From Promethearchaeota archaeon (GTDB taxonomy: Archaea; Asgardarchaeota; Lokiarchaeia; Sigyniarchaeales; SOKP01), in NCBI GenBank assembly GCA_019058365.1, contig JAHPZE010000010.1, positions 1 to 64,000 on the forward strand: a DNA stretch of 64,000 nucleotides, in the 5' to 3' direction. Below are positions 28,393 to 37,707 of the stretch, one piece after another. The notes under the pieces were generated by a model, which saw only the letters and a list, made by a program, of their open reading frames with translations, searched no databases and was not told the origin of the DNA. Numbering within the stretch: the first letter of the stretch is position 1; every line of letters starts with the position of its first letter. The position numbers and the translations under genes were made by a program.

Positions 28393-29424
28393 TTATAATT
28401 TCTTTTTGTGTTTCGTTTTCATAGCATCTACTAAATTCTTATAATGGTTCAAATCCATCTCCTCAAGGTAATTTAATTTTTCTCCACTTTCAGATTTTCT
28501 TTTTAGCTCAATATATTTTTGTTTAAACATTTCTTCTCCATTTTCATCTAGGTCGCGTACAAAAGAATCAGCCTCATACCGTTCGATATTTTGTTTAAGT
28601 TGCCCCTCATCCCCAGAGACTAATCTCCTTCCTTCTTTTTTTAGAATTTCATATTCAAGAAAATATTCCATTTCGTCTGGACCAGCCGTATACATTCCCG
28701 GCGCTATCTCATCAAGAACTTTTGTTATTGCATTAAGATGGTCGAGATAATATTCTGAGGTATAAATATCAAAACTATCTCCCCCAAAATTTCCGAATTC
28801 GAGTCCAATACCAGATGCAGTTGAACTCCCTCCAAAAGTATCATGCTCGTAATCAATATAATCAATTTTTCCATCTTTTGAAGTACGCCACTCTTTATTC
28901 ATACCCCAAACGACACTACTAGTAAACCCAAAATGTCTTAGTTTTAAATCTTTCAAATACGATGGAAGGTTATCTTTTTGATTGTTGTAAAGAGATTTAA
29001 TGTATTGTATAACCTTTCTGATGCCTTCTAATCCTGGATCAAGATAAAATGATCTTGTACATTTAAACATCCCGTATTTACCCTCAGAAGTTGGTTCCTT
29101 AATTCTATTTTTGGCATCTTCTTCTAATTCCACATAAAGCCCCGAGATTTTATTGCGTTCTGCTTTAGATCCTACTTGAAGATTGCATCTAGAAGTATCT
29201 TGTATGCCATCTATATCGTCCACAGCTAAAACCGCAGGGGATTGTAGTTCAATGTCATCTAACCAAAAATTAAAGTGACCAATCCGATAAATAACATCAG
29301 ATTCAAATATTTTTAATATCATTTCGAGCAAAATTTCCCGAGATTCTGGATTGGGAAAAACCGAATTAAAGCATGAAGAACAATCAATAATATCAATATT
29401 ATAAATTTTAAATATGAGTTTTAT
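28393..29424 (-). CDS. unknown protein, paralogue of the 278-aa gene; true start is an ATA codon
   Basis: The ORF track begins at ATG 29331, but homology to the downstream paralogue extends 31 codons further: LIFKIYNIDIIDCSS matches ITFKIINPEIVDCSS. Reading upstream, the frame meets a TAA immediately before CCT-ATA. The most consistent start is ATA at 29422-29424, 7 nt after GAGGTG. That gives 343 aa. The C-terminus has a lysine/glutamate-rich helical tail absent from the paralogue. No function recognised; the gene is first in the two-paralogue plus radical SAM operon. Confidence 0.7.
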   Translation of the reverse strand: MKLIFKIYNIDIIDCSSCFNSVFPNPESREILLEMILKIFESDVIYRIGHFNFWLDDIELQSPAVLAVDDIDGIQDTSRCNLQVGSKAERNKISGLYVELEEDAKNRIKEPTSEGKYGMFKCTRSFYLDPGLEGIRKVIQYIKSLYNNQKDNLPSYLKDLKLRHFGFTSSVVWGMNKEWRTSKDGKIDYIDYEHDTFGGSSTASGIGLEFGNFGGDSFDIYTSEYYLDHLNAITKVLDEIAPGMYTAGPDEMEYFLEYEILKKEGRRLVSGDEGQLKQNIERYEADSFVRDLDENGEEMFKQKYIELKRKSESGEKLNYLEEMDLNHYKNLVDAMKTKHKKKL

Positions 29425-29500
29425 AGGTTAACACCTCATCTGTGATTTTTGTAGTGATAGATTTAAGCCTTTCTTTGAGTTTAGAATACATTGATTTCAT
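29408..29500 (-). CDS. possible 30-aa leader or precursor peptide ORF
   Basis: An ATG-started frame of 30 codons (MKSMYSKLKERLKSITTKI...) ends 16 nt inside the following unknown gene and contains that gene's SD. TTTAAAT lies directly before its ATG, compatible with leaderless initiation. It could be a small protein, a translational-coupling leader, or chance. The operon encodes a radical SAM enzyme, so a peptide substrate is conceivable, but there is no direct evidence. Confidence 0.3.
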   Translation of the reverse strand: MKSMYSKLKERLKSITTKITDEVLTYKTHI

Positions 29501-29849
29501 ATTTAAACCTTAGGATAATTTAGATTTTGTGAAATAATAGAAGAGTATGGATATTATTTACCGTACCTAATACTGAAAAAATCAAAAAGGATTAGGAAAG
29601 TTAAATTTGAAAAAATCATAGATATTTTGCTTAATAATTTCCAAAATTTGATAATCTAATATTTAATAAAAATTAAATACTAGAGTATTAAGTTTAATAA
29701 TATACTAAAAGTCATTAAAGAGACAAAAATATTAAGAAGACAAAAATATTACTCATAATGTGATTTTTCGCCATAGCTCGTATTCTCATTGGTTCTACGA
29801 ATAGTTATGGTGTGAATATAACAATCCCATCCTTGAGGGTGAAATTTTT
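29501..29849. other. divergent intergenic region with hairpin
   Basis: Non-coding. It holds an imperfect inverted repeat at 29771-29810 (CCATAGCTCGTA pairing with TACGAATAGTTATGG, with one 3-nt bulge) 40 nt upstream of the first GT87-like gene. An SD (GAGGGTGA, 29836-29843 approx.) precedes its TTG start. The hairpin could be a regulatory leader or a remnant; nothing else is seen. Confidence 0.4.
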
Positions 29850-31082
29850 TTGGAGATTAAAGAGTTATGGGAGTACAAGATTTTTCGAATTGGTATAATA
29901 ATTCATTTATTCTATTTTGTATTCTCAATTATTCTAACACTATTTTTTTTTAGACATCTTAGTGATTTTGAAGCTTATTATGCTGCAGCCGATGTTTTTC
30001 TACATAATATCCATAGTCTTTATACTATAGATAATATAATACCATTTAGATATTTCCCGATTACTGCAATTTTTTTTATTCCTTTTTATATAATGGGTTT
30101 TGATTTAGGTTTTCTTTTTTTTAATTTTACTAATCTAATATTGAATATTTTAATCTGTTTAATTATATATAAAATCATACTTCTCATTAATAGAGAAGAT
30201 TATGAGAAAGAAGAAAAAAATATTATTTCATTTTTATGTATTTTCTTAATGGGTTTATCTAACCTATATAATTATATTTTAGGGCAAACTACTCTATATG
30301 TTTCTTTTTTAATTTTATTATCCCTTTTCTTATTTCTTAAATATGAAAAAAATATTTGGAATTTATTAGCAAGTTTTATTTTAGGATTAAGCATAATGAT
30401 AAAACCTAATGCGCTTTTAGTAATTCCTTTTTTATTACTAATAAAATTTGATTTAGAAGGAAGAAACTTGCAATTTAATTTTATTAAAAGTTTAATCCGA
30501 TTATTTGGAGTTATAACTCCTGCTTTATTTAATTGTATTCTTTTTTTCTTATATCCCGATTTATGGCAAGGCTTTATGGAAATCAATTTAACAAGAAACA
30601 ATCCAATTATTTATAGTTTTTCTTTTAGTATTTCAAGACTTATTATTAACTTTTGTATTTTCTACAATATCCCAATTAATCAATTCTTTATTTTAATAGG
30701 AGTTCTAATTATAATTGGAGTATTAGGGTTCATAATATTTTTAATCAGGAGAATTGAGGAGAATTCTATTATATATGGGTATATTTTTGGAATTCTTATT
30801 ATGTTACTTACATATTTTGATTCTTGGGATCATCATTTACTTAACTTAACACCACTTTTAATTATTGCTATCTTTAATTTTCCTCATCACCAGAAAAATA
30901 AAATAATAATAAAATATGGTATTATATTTTTCAGTTTTTTTAGTCTAGTTTTTACAGGTATTTGGCGCTTAATATATCCTATATTTCCTTATAATTTTGA
31001 AACTACAGTCTCTCTAATTTTAGTATTTTATGCAATAAGTAAATATTGCCTTATTAAACAGAAGAATAATACGGAGGTTTAA
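29850..31082 (+). CDS. GT87-like membrane glycosyltransferase, copy 1
   Basis: A 410-aa polytopic membrane protein of about ten hydrophobic helices. It has the early acidic loop seen in GT87/DUF2029 mannosyltransferases (LSDFEAYYAAADVFL), the following FRYFPITAIFFIPF segment, and a later DSWDHHLLNLTPL loop. The family transfers sugars from polyprenyl-phosphate donors to lipids or glycans at the membrane. The start is TTG with GAGGGTGA as SD. Its tandem paralogue begins 17 nt after its stop. Acceptor unknown. Confidence 0.75.
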   Translation: MEIKELWEYKIFRIGIIIHLFYFVFSIILTLFFFRHLSDFEAYYAAADVFLHNIHSLYTIDNIIPFRYFPITAIFFIPFYIMGFDLGFLFFNFTNLILNILICLIIYKIILLINREDYEKEEKNIISFLCIFLMGLSNLYNYILGQTTLYVSFLILLSLFLFLKYEKNIWNLLASFILGLSIMIKPNALLVIPFLLLIKFDLEGRNLQFNFIKSLIRLFGVITPALFNCILFFLYPDLWQGFMEINLTRNNPIIYSFSFSISRLIINFCIFYNIPINQFFILIGVLIIIGVLGFIIFLIRRIEENSIIYGYIFGILIMLLTYFDSWDHHLLNLTPLLIIAIFNFPHHQKNKIIIKYGIIFFSFFSLVFTGIWRLIYPIFPYNFETTVSLILVFYAISKYCLIKQKNNTEV

Positions 31083-31099
31083 TCCATTGTAATAAAATA

Positions 31100-32377
31100 G
31101 TGGTTAATTTAAAGATGAAATTGAATACTTACATAATTAACATAAAAAGAAGAGTAAAAGAGTTATGGAAACATAAAATATTTCGATATGCTTTAGCTAT
31201 TCATAGTTTTTATTTTATATTTTCAATAGTTCTATTTTTTGCCTCTTTTCAAGAACAAACTGATTTTAAAATTTTTTATGATACAGGAAATATATTTATC
31301 CATGATATTGAGAATCTCTACAATCAAAAATATATTTTACGTGGTTTTAGATATTTTCCATTATCAGCTTTATTTTTTATCCCATTCTGTCTTTTTAATT
31401 TCCAAATTGCTTTTTTAGTTTTTAATGTTTCTAATTTATTTCTTAACTTTCTAATTAGTTTTCTTCTCTATAAAATAATTATATTAGTTAGGAATGAAGA
31501 TCATGAAACAGATGATAAAAAAGTTATCTTGTATGTATGTATTTATTTGATGGGCTTACCTCACATATTTAATTATGTTGCAGGGCAAATAGACTTATAT
31601 ATTACATTTTTAATTTTAGATTCCCTTTACTTATTTCTAAAGTATGAAGATCTTAAATGGCAATTTTTAGCAAGTCTAATTTTAGGCATAAGTATTATCA
31701 TTAAACCTACTGCGTTTTTCCTTATCCCGTTTTTGATCATCTTGAATATTGATTTAAAAAAAAGGAAGGTTAAATTTGATTTTTTTAAAAGCATAACCAG
31801 ATTAATTGGAGTAATAACTCCTGTTTTATTGAACTTTATTCTCTTCTTCTTGTACCCGACATTATGGGATAGTTTTTTGGATACAAATTTTACAGGAAGC
31901 AATCTAATTGTCTTAAGTCCTTGTTTCAGCATTACAAAACTAATAACTAACTTCTGTTATATTTACAATATCCCTTTTAATCAGATTATTGTTTTATTAG
32001 GAGTGATCGGTATAATAGGCGGTTTAGGCTTTATTATTTTTACATTAAAACCATATGAAAAAAATTCTATTATTTATGGATATGCTTTTGGAATAATAAT
32101 TATGCTACTAGCTTACTTTGACTCACAGGATCATCATCTACTCAATCTAACTCCAATATTAATAATAATTATTTTTAATTTTCCTAGGCATTCATCGAAT
32201 ACAAATCCTGTAAAATTCAGTTTATATTTTCTTAATTTTTTTGATCTAATTTTTGTTGGTATTTGGCATATTACATATCTGTTATTTCCTTATAATTTCG
32301 AATCTACTTTCTTCCTTATTTTGGCTTTCTATGGAATAAGTAAATATTGTATAATCTATCAACAAAATCAAATATAG
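31100..32377 (+). CDS. GT87-like membrane glycosyltransferase, copy 2
   Basis: A 425-aa paralogue of the preceding gene with the same topology and landmarks: QTDFKIFYDTGNIFI, FRYFPLSALFFIPF, KPTAFFLIPFL and DSQDHHLLNLTPIL. It is clearly a tandem duplication, now fairly diverged. Start at GTG 31100 or ATG 31115 cannot be decided; GGAGGT at the end of copy 1 lies somewhat far upstream. Probably co-transcribed, with a related acceptor or donor specificity. Confidence 0.75.
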   Translation: MVNLKMKLNTYIINIKRRVKELWKHKIFRYALAIHSFYFIFSIVLFFASFQEQTDFKIFYDTGNIFIHDIENLYNQKYILRGFRYFPLSALFFIPFCLFNFQIAFLVFNVSNLFLNFLISFLLYKIIILVRNEDHETDDKKVILYVCIYLMGLPHIFNYVAGQIDLYITFLILDSLYLFLKYEDLKWQFLASLILGISIIIKPTAFFLIPFLIILNIDLKKRKVKFDFFKSITRLIGVITPVLLNFILFFLYPTLWDSFLDTNFTGSNLIVLSPCFSITKLITNFCYIYNIPFNQIIVLLGVIGIIGGLGFIIFTLKPYEKNSIIYGYAFGIIIMLLAYFDSQDHHLLNLTPILIIIIFNFPRHSSNTNPVKFSLYFLNFFDLIFVGIWHITYLLFPYNFESTFFLILAFYGISKYCIIYQQNQI

Positions 32378-32389
32378 AAGTATCTAAAT

Positions 32390-32510
32390 TTGAAAAAAAA
32401 AGTACTTACTAGAATTTCTTTTTCTTTTTTTGTTAATAACAAATATTATATCAAGTGCAACTGCTAATAACTCTCAAGTTGGAGTTAATAGTAATCAAGA
32501 AATAATCTAG
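32390..32510 (+). pseudogene. frameshifted, truncated secreted-protein remnant
   Basis: TTG-AAA-AAA-AAA begins a classic signal peptide (KKKVLTRISFSFF) that loses frame in an A or T run; the +1 frame continues as LLITNIISSATANNSQVGV and then hits TAG. Joined, it gives a signal peptide with a plausible SSATA cleavage site and almost no mature protein. Either a decayed gene or a homopolymer sequencing error in a very short gene. Confidence 0.35.
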
Positions 32511-32746
32511 AAATGTAATTTATATGTAATTTATATGTAATTTAAACTAAATTATTCGGAAAAGCTAAAATTAATTATTCTCTGGAACTAACTTATTATT
32601 AAGCGAAACGATATATTAATACTTATTAAAATTTTACCTATTTTTTTACATTTTAAGGCGTTTAATCTTTTAATTATTTTGTATTGCTAAATTTTGGTAG
32701 TTACAAAACCCTGTGATGGGTTTTAAATCTTTCACTACTTTTTTTT

Positions 32747-32914
32747 TTAAAGGAAATCTTCATCACTAGGTCCAACAATTCTTTTAATGCATTCAACCCG
32801 TGAATAATGTCTGAATTTATACAAGTTTGAGAGCACATCATCAAAAAACTCAAACTCAATTACAGGAAACGTTTTAGATATATTTTTCAATGAATATAAT
32901 TTAATCTTTATCAA
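32747..32914 (-). CDS. small ORF, 55 aa, unknown
   Basis: Not in the ORF track. It starts at TTG 32914 and encodes IKLYSLKNISKTFPVIEFEF followed by a basic C-terminus ending VGPSDEDFL. The composition is protein-like. Weak purine-rich sequence (GAGAAA) lies directly before the start. A further coding-like stretch upstream in another frame (NLGEGYAKIE) suggests it may be the 3' part of a broken gene. Confidence 0.3.
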   Translation of the reverse strand: MIKIKLYSLKNISKTFPVIEFEFFDDVLSNLYKFRHYSRVECIKRIVGPSDEDFL

Positions 32915-33051
32915 TTTCTCATATTTCTATCTTTGCATATCCTTCCCCTAAATTGGTACCCAAAGTAAAAAAAAAATCTTTTATCCTAAAAGGAATTGAA
33001 AATTAGTTCAAAAATTCATCTTGAGGGGATTTTAGCAGCTAAATTATAGTT

Positions 33052-33324
33052 ATGGAACAAAAATTATTATTCCAGGATAAACTTCATTTCAAAAATAAAT
33101 ATATCTTTTTTGAAAATTTACCTTTTTGGAAAAATAAAGATTTAAATAAAATTTTTTTTATAAAAATGTCAAACTTTATTGCAATAAAATTCTTGATAAT
33201 GTATATAGACCGCAAGAAATCTTTAAAACATTCAGAACGTGATTTCAAAATGTATATTGATTTTGATCCAAGAATTAATGTGTTTTATCATAATTTCTTT
33301 TTGATGAATATAAAATCGTTTTAA
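33052..33324 (+). CDS. small ORF, 90 aa, unknown
   Basis: ATG-started, rich in Phe, Lys and Asn. No family recognised. The high A/T bias makes chance open frames likely in this region, so its reality is uncertain. Confidence 0.3.
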   Translation: MEQKLLFQDKLHFKNKYIFFENLPFWKNKDLNKIFFIKMSNFIAIKFLIMYIDRKKSLKHSERDFKMYIDFDPRINVFYHNFFLMNIKSF

Positions 33325-33511
33325 AGATAGCTTTAACAACCCTATTAAACGATAATGACAATTTCTGGGACATTACCACCAATTACAGAGGTTACCTAGA
33401 TACTTAATATGAGAAATTTAACCTTGCAAAATATGTGTATTTATTACACTTTATATAAAGATTTAAGAACTACTTTTATTTTTAAACTGATAATAAAAAA
33501 AAAGAATATTA

Positions 33512-33691
33512 TTATGTATTACAAAGTTCAGATTTAAAAGATTCCAGTCCAATATGTTCTTTGAGATACTTATTACTATTTATGGTAAAAGTCTTGAATG
33601 AACCGGGATTAAAATAATCTAACCATTGACTTGAATCATCTTTATAATAAGCTTCAAACTCTTTTAATTTGACACTAAGTATTCTAGGCAT
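33512..33691 (-). CDS. small ORF, 59 aa, unknown
   Basis: Below the ORF-track cut-off. It starts at ATG 33691 and encodes a balanced, polar sequence (RILSVKLKEFEAYYKDDSSQ) ending at TAA. No SD and no family recognised; it looks more protein-like than neighbouring random frames. Confidence 0.35.
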   Translation of the reverse strand: MPRILSVKLKEFEAYYKDDSSQWLDYFNPGSFKTFTINSNKYLKEHIGLESFKSELCNT

Positions 33692-33868
33692 TCTTTATTT
33701 CACAATCAAATCATTATCCTTTTTCAAGCTACATGACTATTTAACATTCTTTCTAATAGAAAATAAAATTTTAAGATGGGTGATTGATTAATTTCTATTC
33801 TAATTGCATTTATTCAAGAATTTGTGGAGTGTTAAAACCATAGATATCTTTAAAAAGATCCTTACTAA

Positions 33869-34474
33869 TTAGGAAAAGAAATCATAAATCCCTTGTTGTA
33901 GTTTTGAAATTATAATCATTAATTTTAAAAGAGCCTCTAAGTATTTCTTATCTTGTGTTACTTGAGGATTCTTATAGTCTCCTTCAAGCGTGAGAATATT
34001 TGTTAATTGCTTTATGTTGAGAGAAATGTGAGTAAAACAGCTTGAAGTTCTATTGTATTTGTTTATAAATTCTTTTAATATATTTAAAGCGAGATCTGAC
34101 TTTAAGAACTCATCAGGATCCAGAAGTCCAGTTGGAGCAATAATATCAAAATACTTTCCAATTTTCTCTATTAATTTCTCACTTAAGATGTCTCATTGTT
34201 CGCTTAGTGCGTAATGTAATCTATTAATTCTCTCTGTAAATAATTTGGAAGTTTCTCGAGTTAAATCCATAGAGACTGACATCCCTATTCTAGCTCCGGT
34301 TTTTAGTTGTATTATATTCCAGAGTATTGTAAATAAAATATCTAAAGAATTTTCGAACTTTTCAGTAATTATCTCATTTTTTTCCCTATTGCTTACTTCT
34401 TTAGCATATTTTGACCCTTTTTTTGAAGATAATTCTAAAAACAAATGAAATAAATCCTTATTGTTAGATATTAT
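33869..34474 (-). pseudogene. unknown protein gene interrupted by an in-frame TGA
   Basis: The ORF track shows only the first part (83 aa, ending at TGA 34193-34195). The same frame continues for another 108 codons of good protein-like sequence (IGKYFDIIAPTGLLDPDEFL, then helical) to TAA 33869. Together they would make a helical protein of about 190-200 aa. The frame is open upstream to a TAA; an ATA at 34472-34474, 4 nt after AAAGGGG, or TTG 34444 could start it. A point nonsense mutation is simplest; selenocysteine is a less likely alternative with no supporting hairpin identified. Confidence 0.5.
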
Positions 34475-34835
34475 TTTTCCCCTTTAAGTCTATAATTATT
34501 ATTAAAACTTAGCTGCTATATTGAAAAGGAAAATAGCTAAGGTTCGATTTTTAAGGATGTCTTACTAAATGCTCTGACAATAATTTAAAAATTCCTCGTT
34601 ATTATATAATTATTTTTTTCAATTGATTTATGTACTCAAAGAACAGAAAATCAACTTGAGGTAGAGAATCTTTATCTAAATTGTTAAACTGTATGAAATT
34701 TTAAAAAATGGGATAAACTTTCTATATTTAAAAGAAATTAATTTATTCGTGAAAGAAAGCATTCATTATACCTTGAGAATGTTGTTCTGTCAAGGCTAAA
34801 CAAATCAACTCTACCTTTGAATATAGGAGAAAAAC
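34475..34835. other. AT-rich intergenic region
   Basis: About 360 nt between divergent, apparently broken genes. No ORF, repeat or RNA gene recognised. Confidence 0.4.
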
Positions 34836-36093
34836 TTGGAAATACGAAAAGTGTTTGAGAAAGTTAAATGGTTTGTGGATTGGGAATATAAAGAAAAACG
34901 TCCCAAATCAGTCCAAGCTTTAAGGGTGAAAGGTCAGACATTATTTACTATAGGAGCACTTCCTGATTATCAAATGAAAAGCATTGGACCTGTAAATTTA
35001 TATTGTTATTTCTGATTATGGAGACACTCTTACTGTCTATTTTTTTAATAGGCTTGGAGATAAGTTAGGAAGTAAAAAATACGAGCCTACACCAAAATTT
35101 ATGAAAGAACTCAAAAAATCTACTACTCTAAAATATCACCTCCCTAAAGAAGAAAAAATAAGTTTTGAAGATTCTACATCGCTTTTTCAAAAAGAATTTA
35201 CTAAAATACATCGACAAATCAATTATAGACTCGGCATTTCTCATAGAGATCCTTCTACAATTTTAGCGGATAAAAGCTTGAAATTCACCCCAAATAGAAT
35301 GTGTGGATGTAAAAAAGTAAAGAAAGAGCTTCATGTTCCTTCTGACATAAAAGAAAAACAATACTTTGAAGTTATGACTATATTCGAATGGTTTTATTCA
35401 TATCTCTCTTCAATAATATCGATGACTGAAGTAGTAAAAAGCAAATTTATCATATCTGAATTAGCGGTATTATTAAGTACGGCCTATAATCCTGATAATT
35501 TTAATAAAATTTCCAAATTAATTCTCTCACCCTATATGATAGAGATACAAAAATATCAATGTAACTTGACAGAATTAATGATTACTACTTTAGATTCAAT
35601 TTCTCAATCGGATAGAGACCAAAAAAATGATTTAATTTTCTTACTAAAGCGATATCTTGTTATCCTACAACACCTAAGACAGTATAAAATAGAATTATCT
35701 CTGATAGAACTTGCACAATCGTTCCAACATTCGTGCGAAATATTCAACTCGAATAATGATACCTATATACTCTATACTAGTGAAAAAGAAGACATTACCG
35801 GCTACTTTTATTTCAAGATTTTTTCGAGATCGCATGAAATAGCAAAAGAACTCAATATGGAACAGTTAGAATATAAGACATTTTTCCTATCTACCATTTT
35901 TGGATTAACCATATTGGAATCAAATGAAGTTGAGACAGCTCATAAATCGCTAAAAGAAGTAATAGATAATACGCATTCTAAGATGAACAATCCATTAGTT
36001 TCCACACAAATAGGTGAGATTAATAATCTTGTCTCAGATTTAATTTCTAAATACATTATCTCTCAATTGTCTATAAATATGCGTACGGTATAA
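34836..36093 (+). pseudogene. unknown gene of about 418 codons with a single +1 frameshift
   Basis: The ORF track reports only 35101-36093 (330 aa). Upstream, a TTG at 34836 with an AGGAG SD opens a frame encoding EIRKVFEKVKWFVDWEYKEK and on to SIGPVNLY, which stops soon after. Near 34998-35010 one extra base shifts the frame; the +1 frame continues VISDYGDTLTVYFFNRLGD directly into the reported ORF. The joined protein has a beta-rich N-terminus and a helical C-terminal part. No family recognised. A real frameshift or one assembly indel cannot be told apart here. A 92-aa ORF follows after 11 nt. Confidence 0.6.
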
Positions 36094-36104
36094 AAGGTAA
36101 TGTT

Positions 36105-36383
36105 ATGGATGTGGTATTAGAAATTCAAAATCCCACCAATTATCCACTACAAGATTTTAAGTATAAATTAATATGGAAACCAGAAAATAGAATAAAGCTT
36201 ACAACCTCAACTGATATAACAAAATCTCGAGATCTTCATGAGATATTAAAAAGAAATTATTTATTTGAGATAGTGGATAAAGGTGTAATTACTCTTACTT
36301 GTATAATCTCCTTTACTAGTCCAATATTTAATGAAGAAACAATAGAAAATTCTATATTATTAGAAAAAATAGTTATAAATTAA
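36105..36383 (+). CDS. unknown 92-aa protein, probable beta-sandwich
   Basis: Follows the frameshifted gene by 11 nt and is likely co-transcribed. The alternating hydrophobic pattern (DVVLEIQNPTNYPLQDFKYKL) resembles the conserved-tail or immunoglobulin-like beta domains in which NPT-Y turns are common. No catalytic residues seen. Function unknown. Confidence 0.45.
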   Translation: MDVVLEIQNPTNYPLQDFKYKLIWKPENRIKLTTSTDITKSRDLHEILKRNYLFEIVDKGVITLTCIISFTSPIFNEETIENSILLEKIVIN

Positions 36384-36826
36384 GTTAAATCTGAATATAA
36401 GATTTTAACCCTAATCCAATTGAGAAAAGGGAACTTACTGAAAAGATTAAAGAGTGTCGCATCACTTTTTACCGAGTAATGAAGATATAACAAATGACAG
36501 CATTGAGAAAGTATCTAAAAAACTCAAGAGATAATCATTAAGTTATAGAAATCTTTGAAGAACATTCCTAACTTCCAAATTTTTTAATATTAACAAAAAA
36601 AAAAATAAATTCTTATATACAAATATTTTATTAAAATTTGTGAAAAATTAAAAAGTTCAATCAAGCAGCATTGGACATTATGAACTTTAATAAGTTTTGA
36701 AGTTTTGGACCTAATATTCATTATTGCTTTAAAGAAATTTATTCTAGTAATATCTGACGTAAATCAATTTTCATTTGTCATAATTCTTTTTGTATTACTT
36801 TATATACAATTTTCTAAAGAAAATTA
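36384..36826. other. intergenic region before cas6, with a possible gene fragment
   Basis: At about 36405-36540 a coding-like string (NPIEKRELTEKIKECRITFY) breaks frame and continues as NEDITNDSIEKVSKKLKR before a stop; it may be a remnant. The rest is A/T-rich and separates the plus-strand unknown genes from the convergent cas operon. Confidence 0.35.
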
Positions 36827-37693
36827 TTATTTTAACAAATCTTTTTTTGACAAATAATTTCTATTATAATAATGAATAACACCCATTCCCGCAGTTCGGT
36901 TTACTCCAACATTAGTGTATTCACCAAATCGGCTTAAAATATCTAACCAGCAACAATTACTCTTATAATCTGCGTTTATGTATTCATAATCGTAAGAACG
37001 ATCTTCATCTTCTAAGAAATGCTTATAATAGAGTCTATTAATTTTTGATACTTTAAATGAAACGCTACCTATACCCCCTATAACAGGCTTCGGCTTTCCA
37101 ATATTTACTCGAACCGTTCTCATATTATAACTACTTACATACACATGTGCGTTAACCCAATTTAACAAGGTTTCACGTGCAACCTCAGAGGTCCCTTTCA
37201 TTATATCATTCCAAATATTCGCCAAATTACCGAAAAAAATTAGAGGGATCGGAAATCTAACAGGATAATCCCCCATACTGGTATTAAAAGAAACAGGACG
37301 GAAAAAGTGAATACGTAAATTGATTACGGGTTGAGCACTCTCCATAAAATCTATTGGATTTATACGCTCAAACTGTATTTTCGAAATAAAATATCGTTTT
37401 TGCCCTAAGGTTAAATATCCCTTTTCATTGGAAATAATATCATTTAGAATTGCATCGCTCAAATCATCATGATAAGTAGTAAGTATGAAGTCTAATTTAG
37501 GCATTTTGTTATGAATGATGTAATTGATCGCATACGGACGGATTTCTTCCCTCTCGTGGAATACATGAACCAGTTCGGGCTTAATCTCATGAAGCCATTT
37601 CATTATTACTGCTCTGAATACATACCCATAAGGATGCTCGTAGGGCTTGATGTGTCCGTCTTCGGGATATAGCTCGAAAGTTAATTTTAACAT
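36827..37693 (-). CDS. cas6: CRISPR pre-crRNA endoribonuclease Cas6
   Basis: Cuts the CRISPR transcript within repeats to make crRNAs. The 288-aa RAMP protein ends with the glycine-rich loop diagnostic of Cas6 (GVNRTAGMGVI); earlier IGGIGSVSFKV and FGNLANIWNDI fit the second ferredoxin-like fold. It is the last gene of the type I-B operon, 14 nt after cas3. It is the only Cas6 seen, and the type III genes across the array carry none, so it probably serves both systems. The expected 5' handle is the last 8 nt of the repeat (ATTGAAAT). Confidence 0.9.
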   Translation of the reverse strand: MLKLTFELYPEDGHIKPYEHPYGYVFRAVIMKWLHEIKPELVHVFHEREEIRPYAINYIIHNKMPKLDFILTTYHDDLSDAILNDIISNEKGYLTLGQKRYFISKIQFERINPIDFMESAQPVINLRIHFFRPVSFNTSMGDYPVRFPIPLIFFGNLANIWNDIMKGTSEVARETLLNWVNAHVYVSSYNMRTVRVNIGKPKPVIGGIGSVSFKVSKINRLYYKHFLEDEDRSYDYEYINADYKSNCCWLDILSRFGEYTNVGVNRTAGMGVIHYYNRNYLSKKDLLK

Positions 37694-37707
37694 AGTATTA
37701 TCCCTTT

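Noticed and set aside
30272-31932. Minus-strand ORFs opposite the GT87-like genes
   Set aside because: They are basic, similar to each other only because the sense genes are paralogues; shadows.
34193-34195. Selenocysteine at the TGA
   Set aside because: No SECIS-like hairpin was identified and the family is unknown; a nonsense mutation is simpler.
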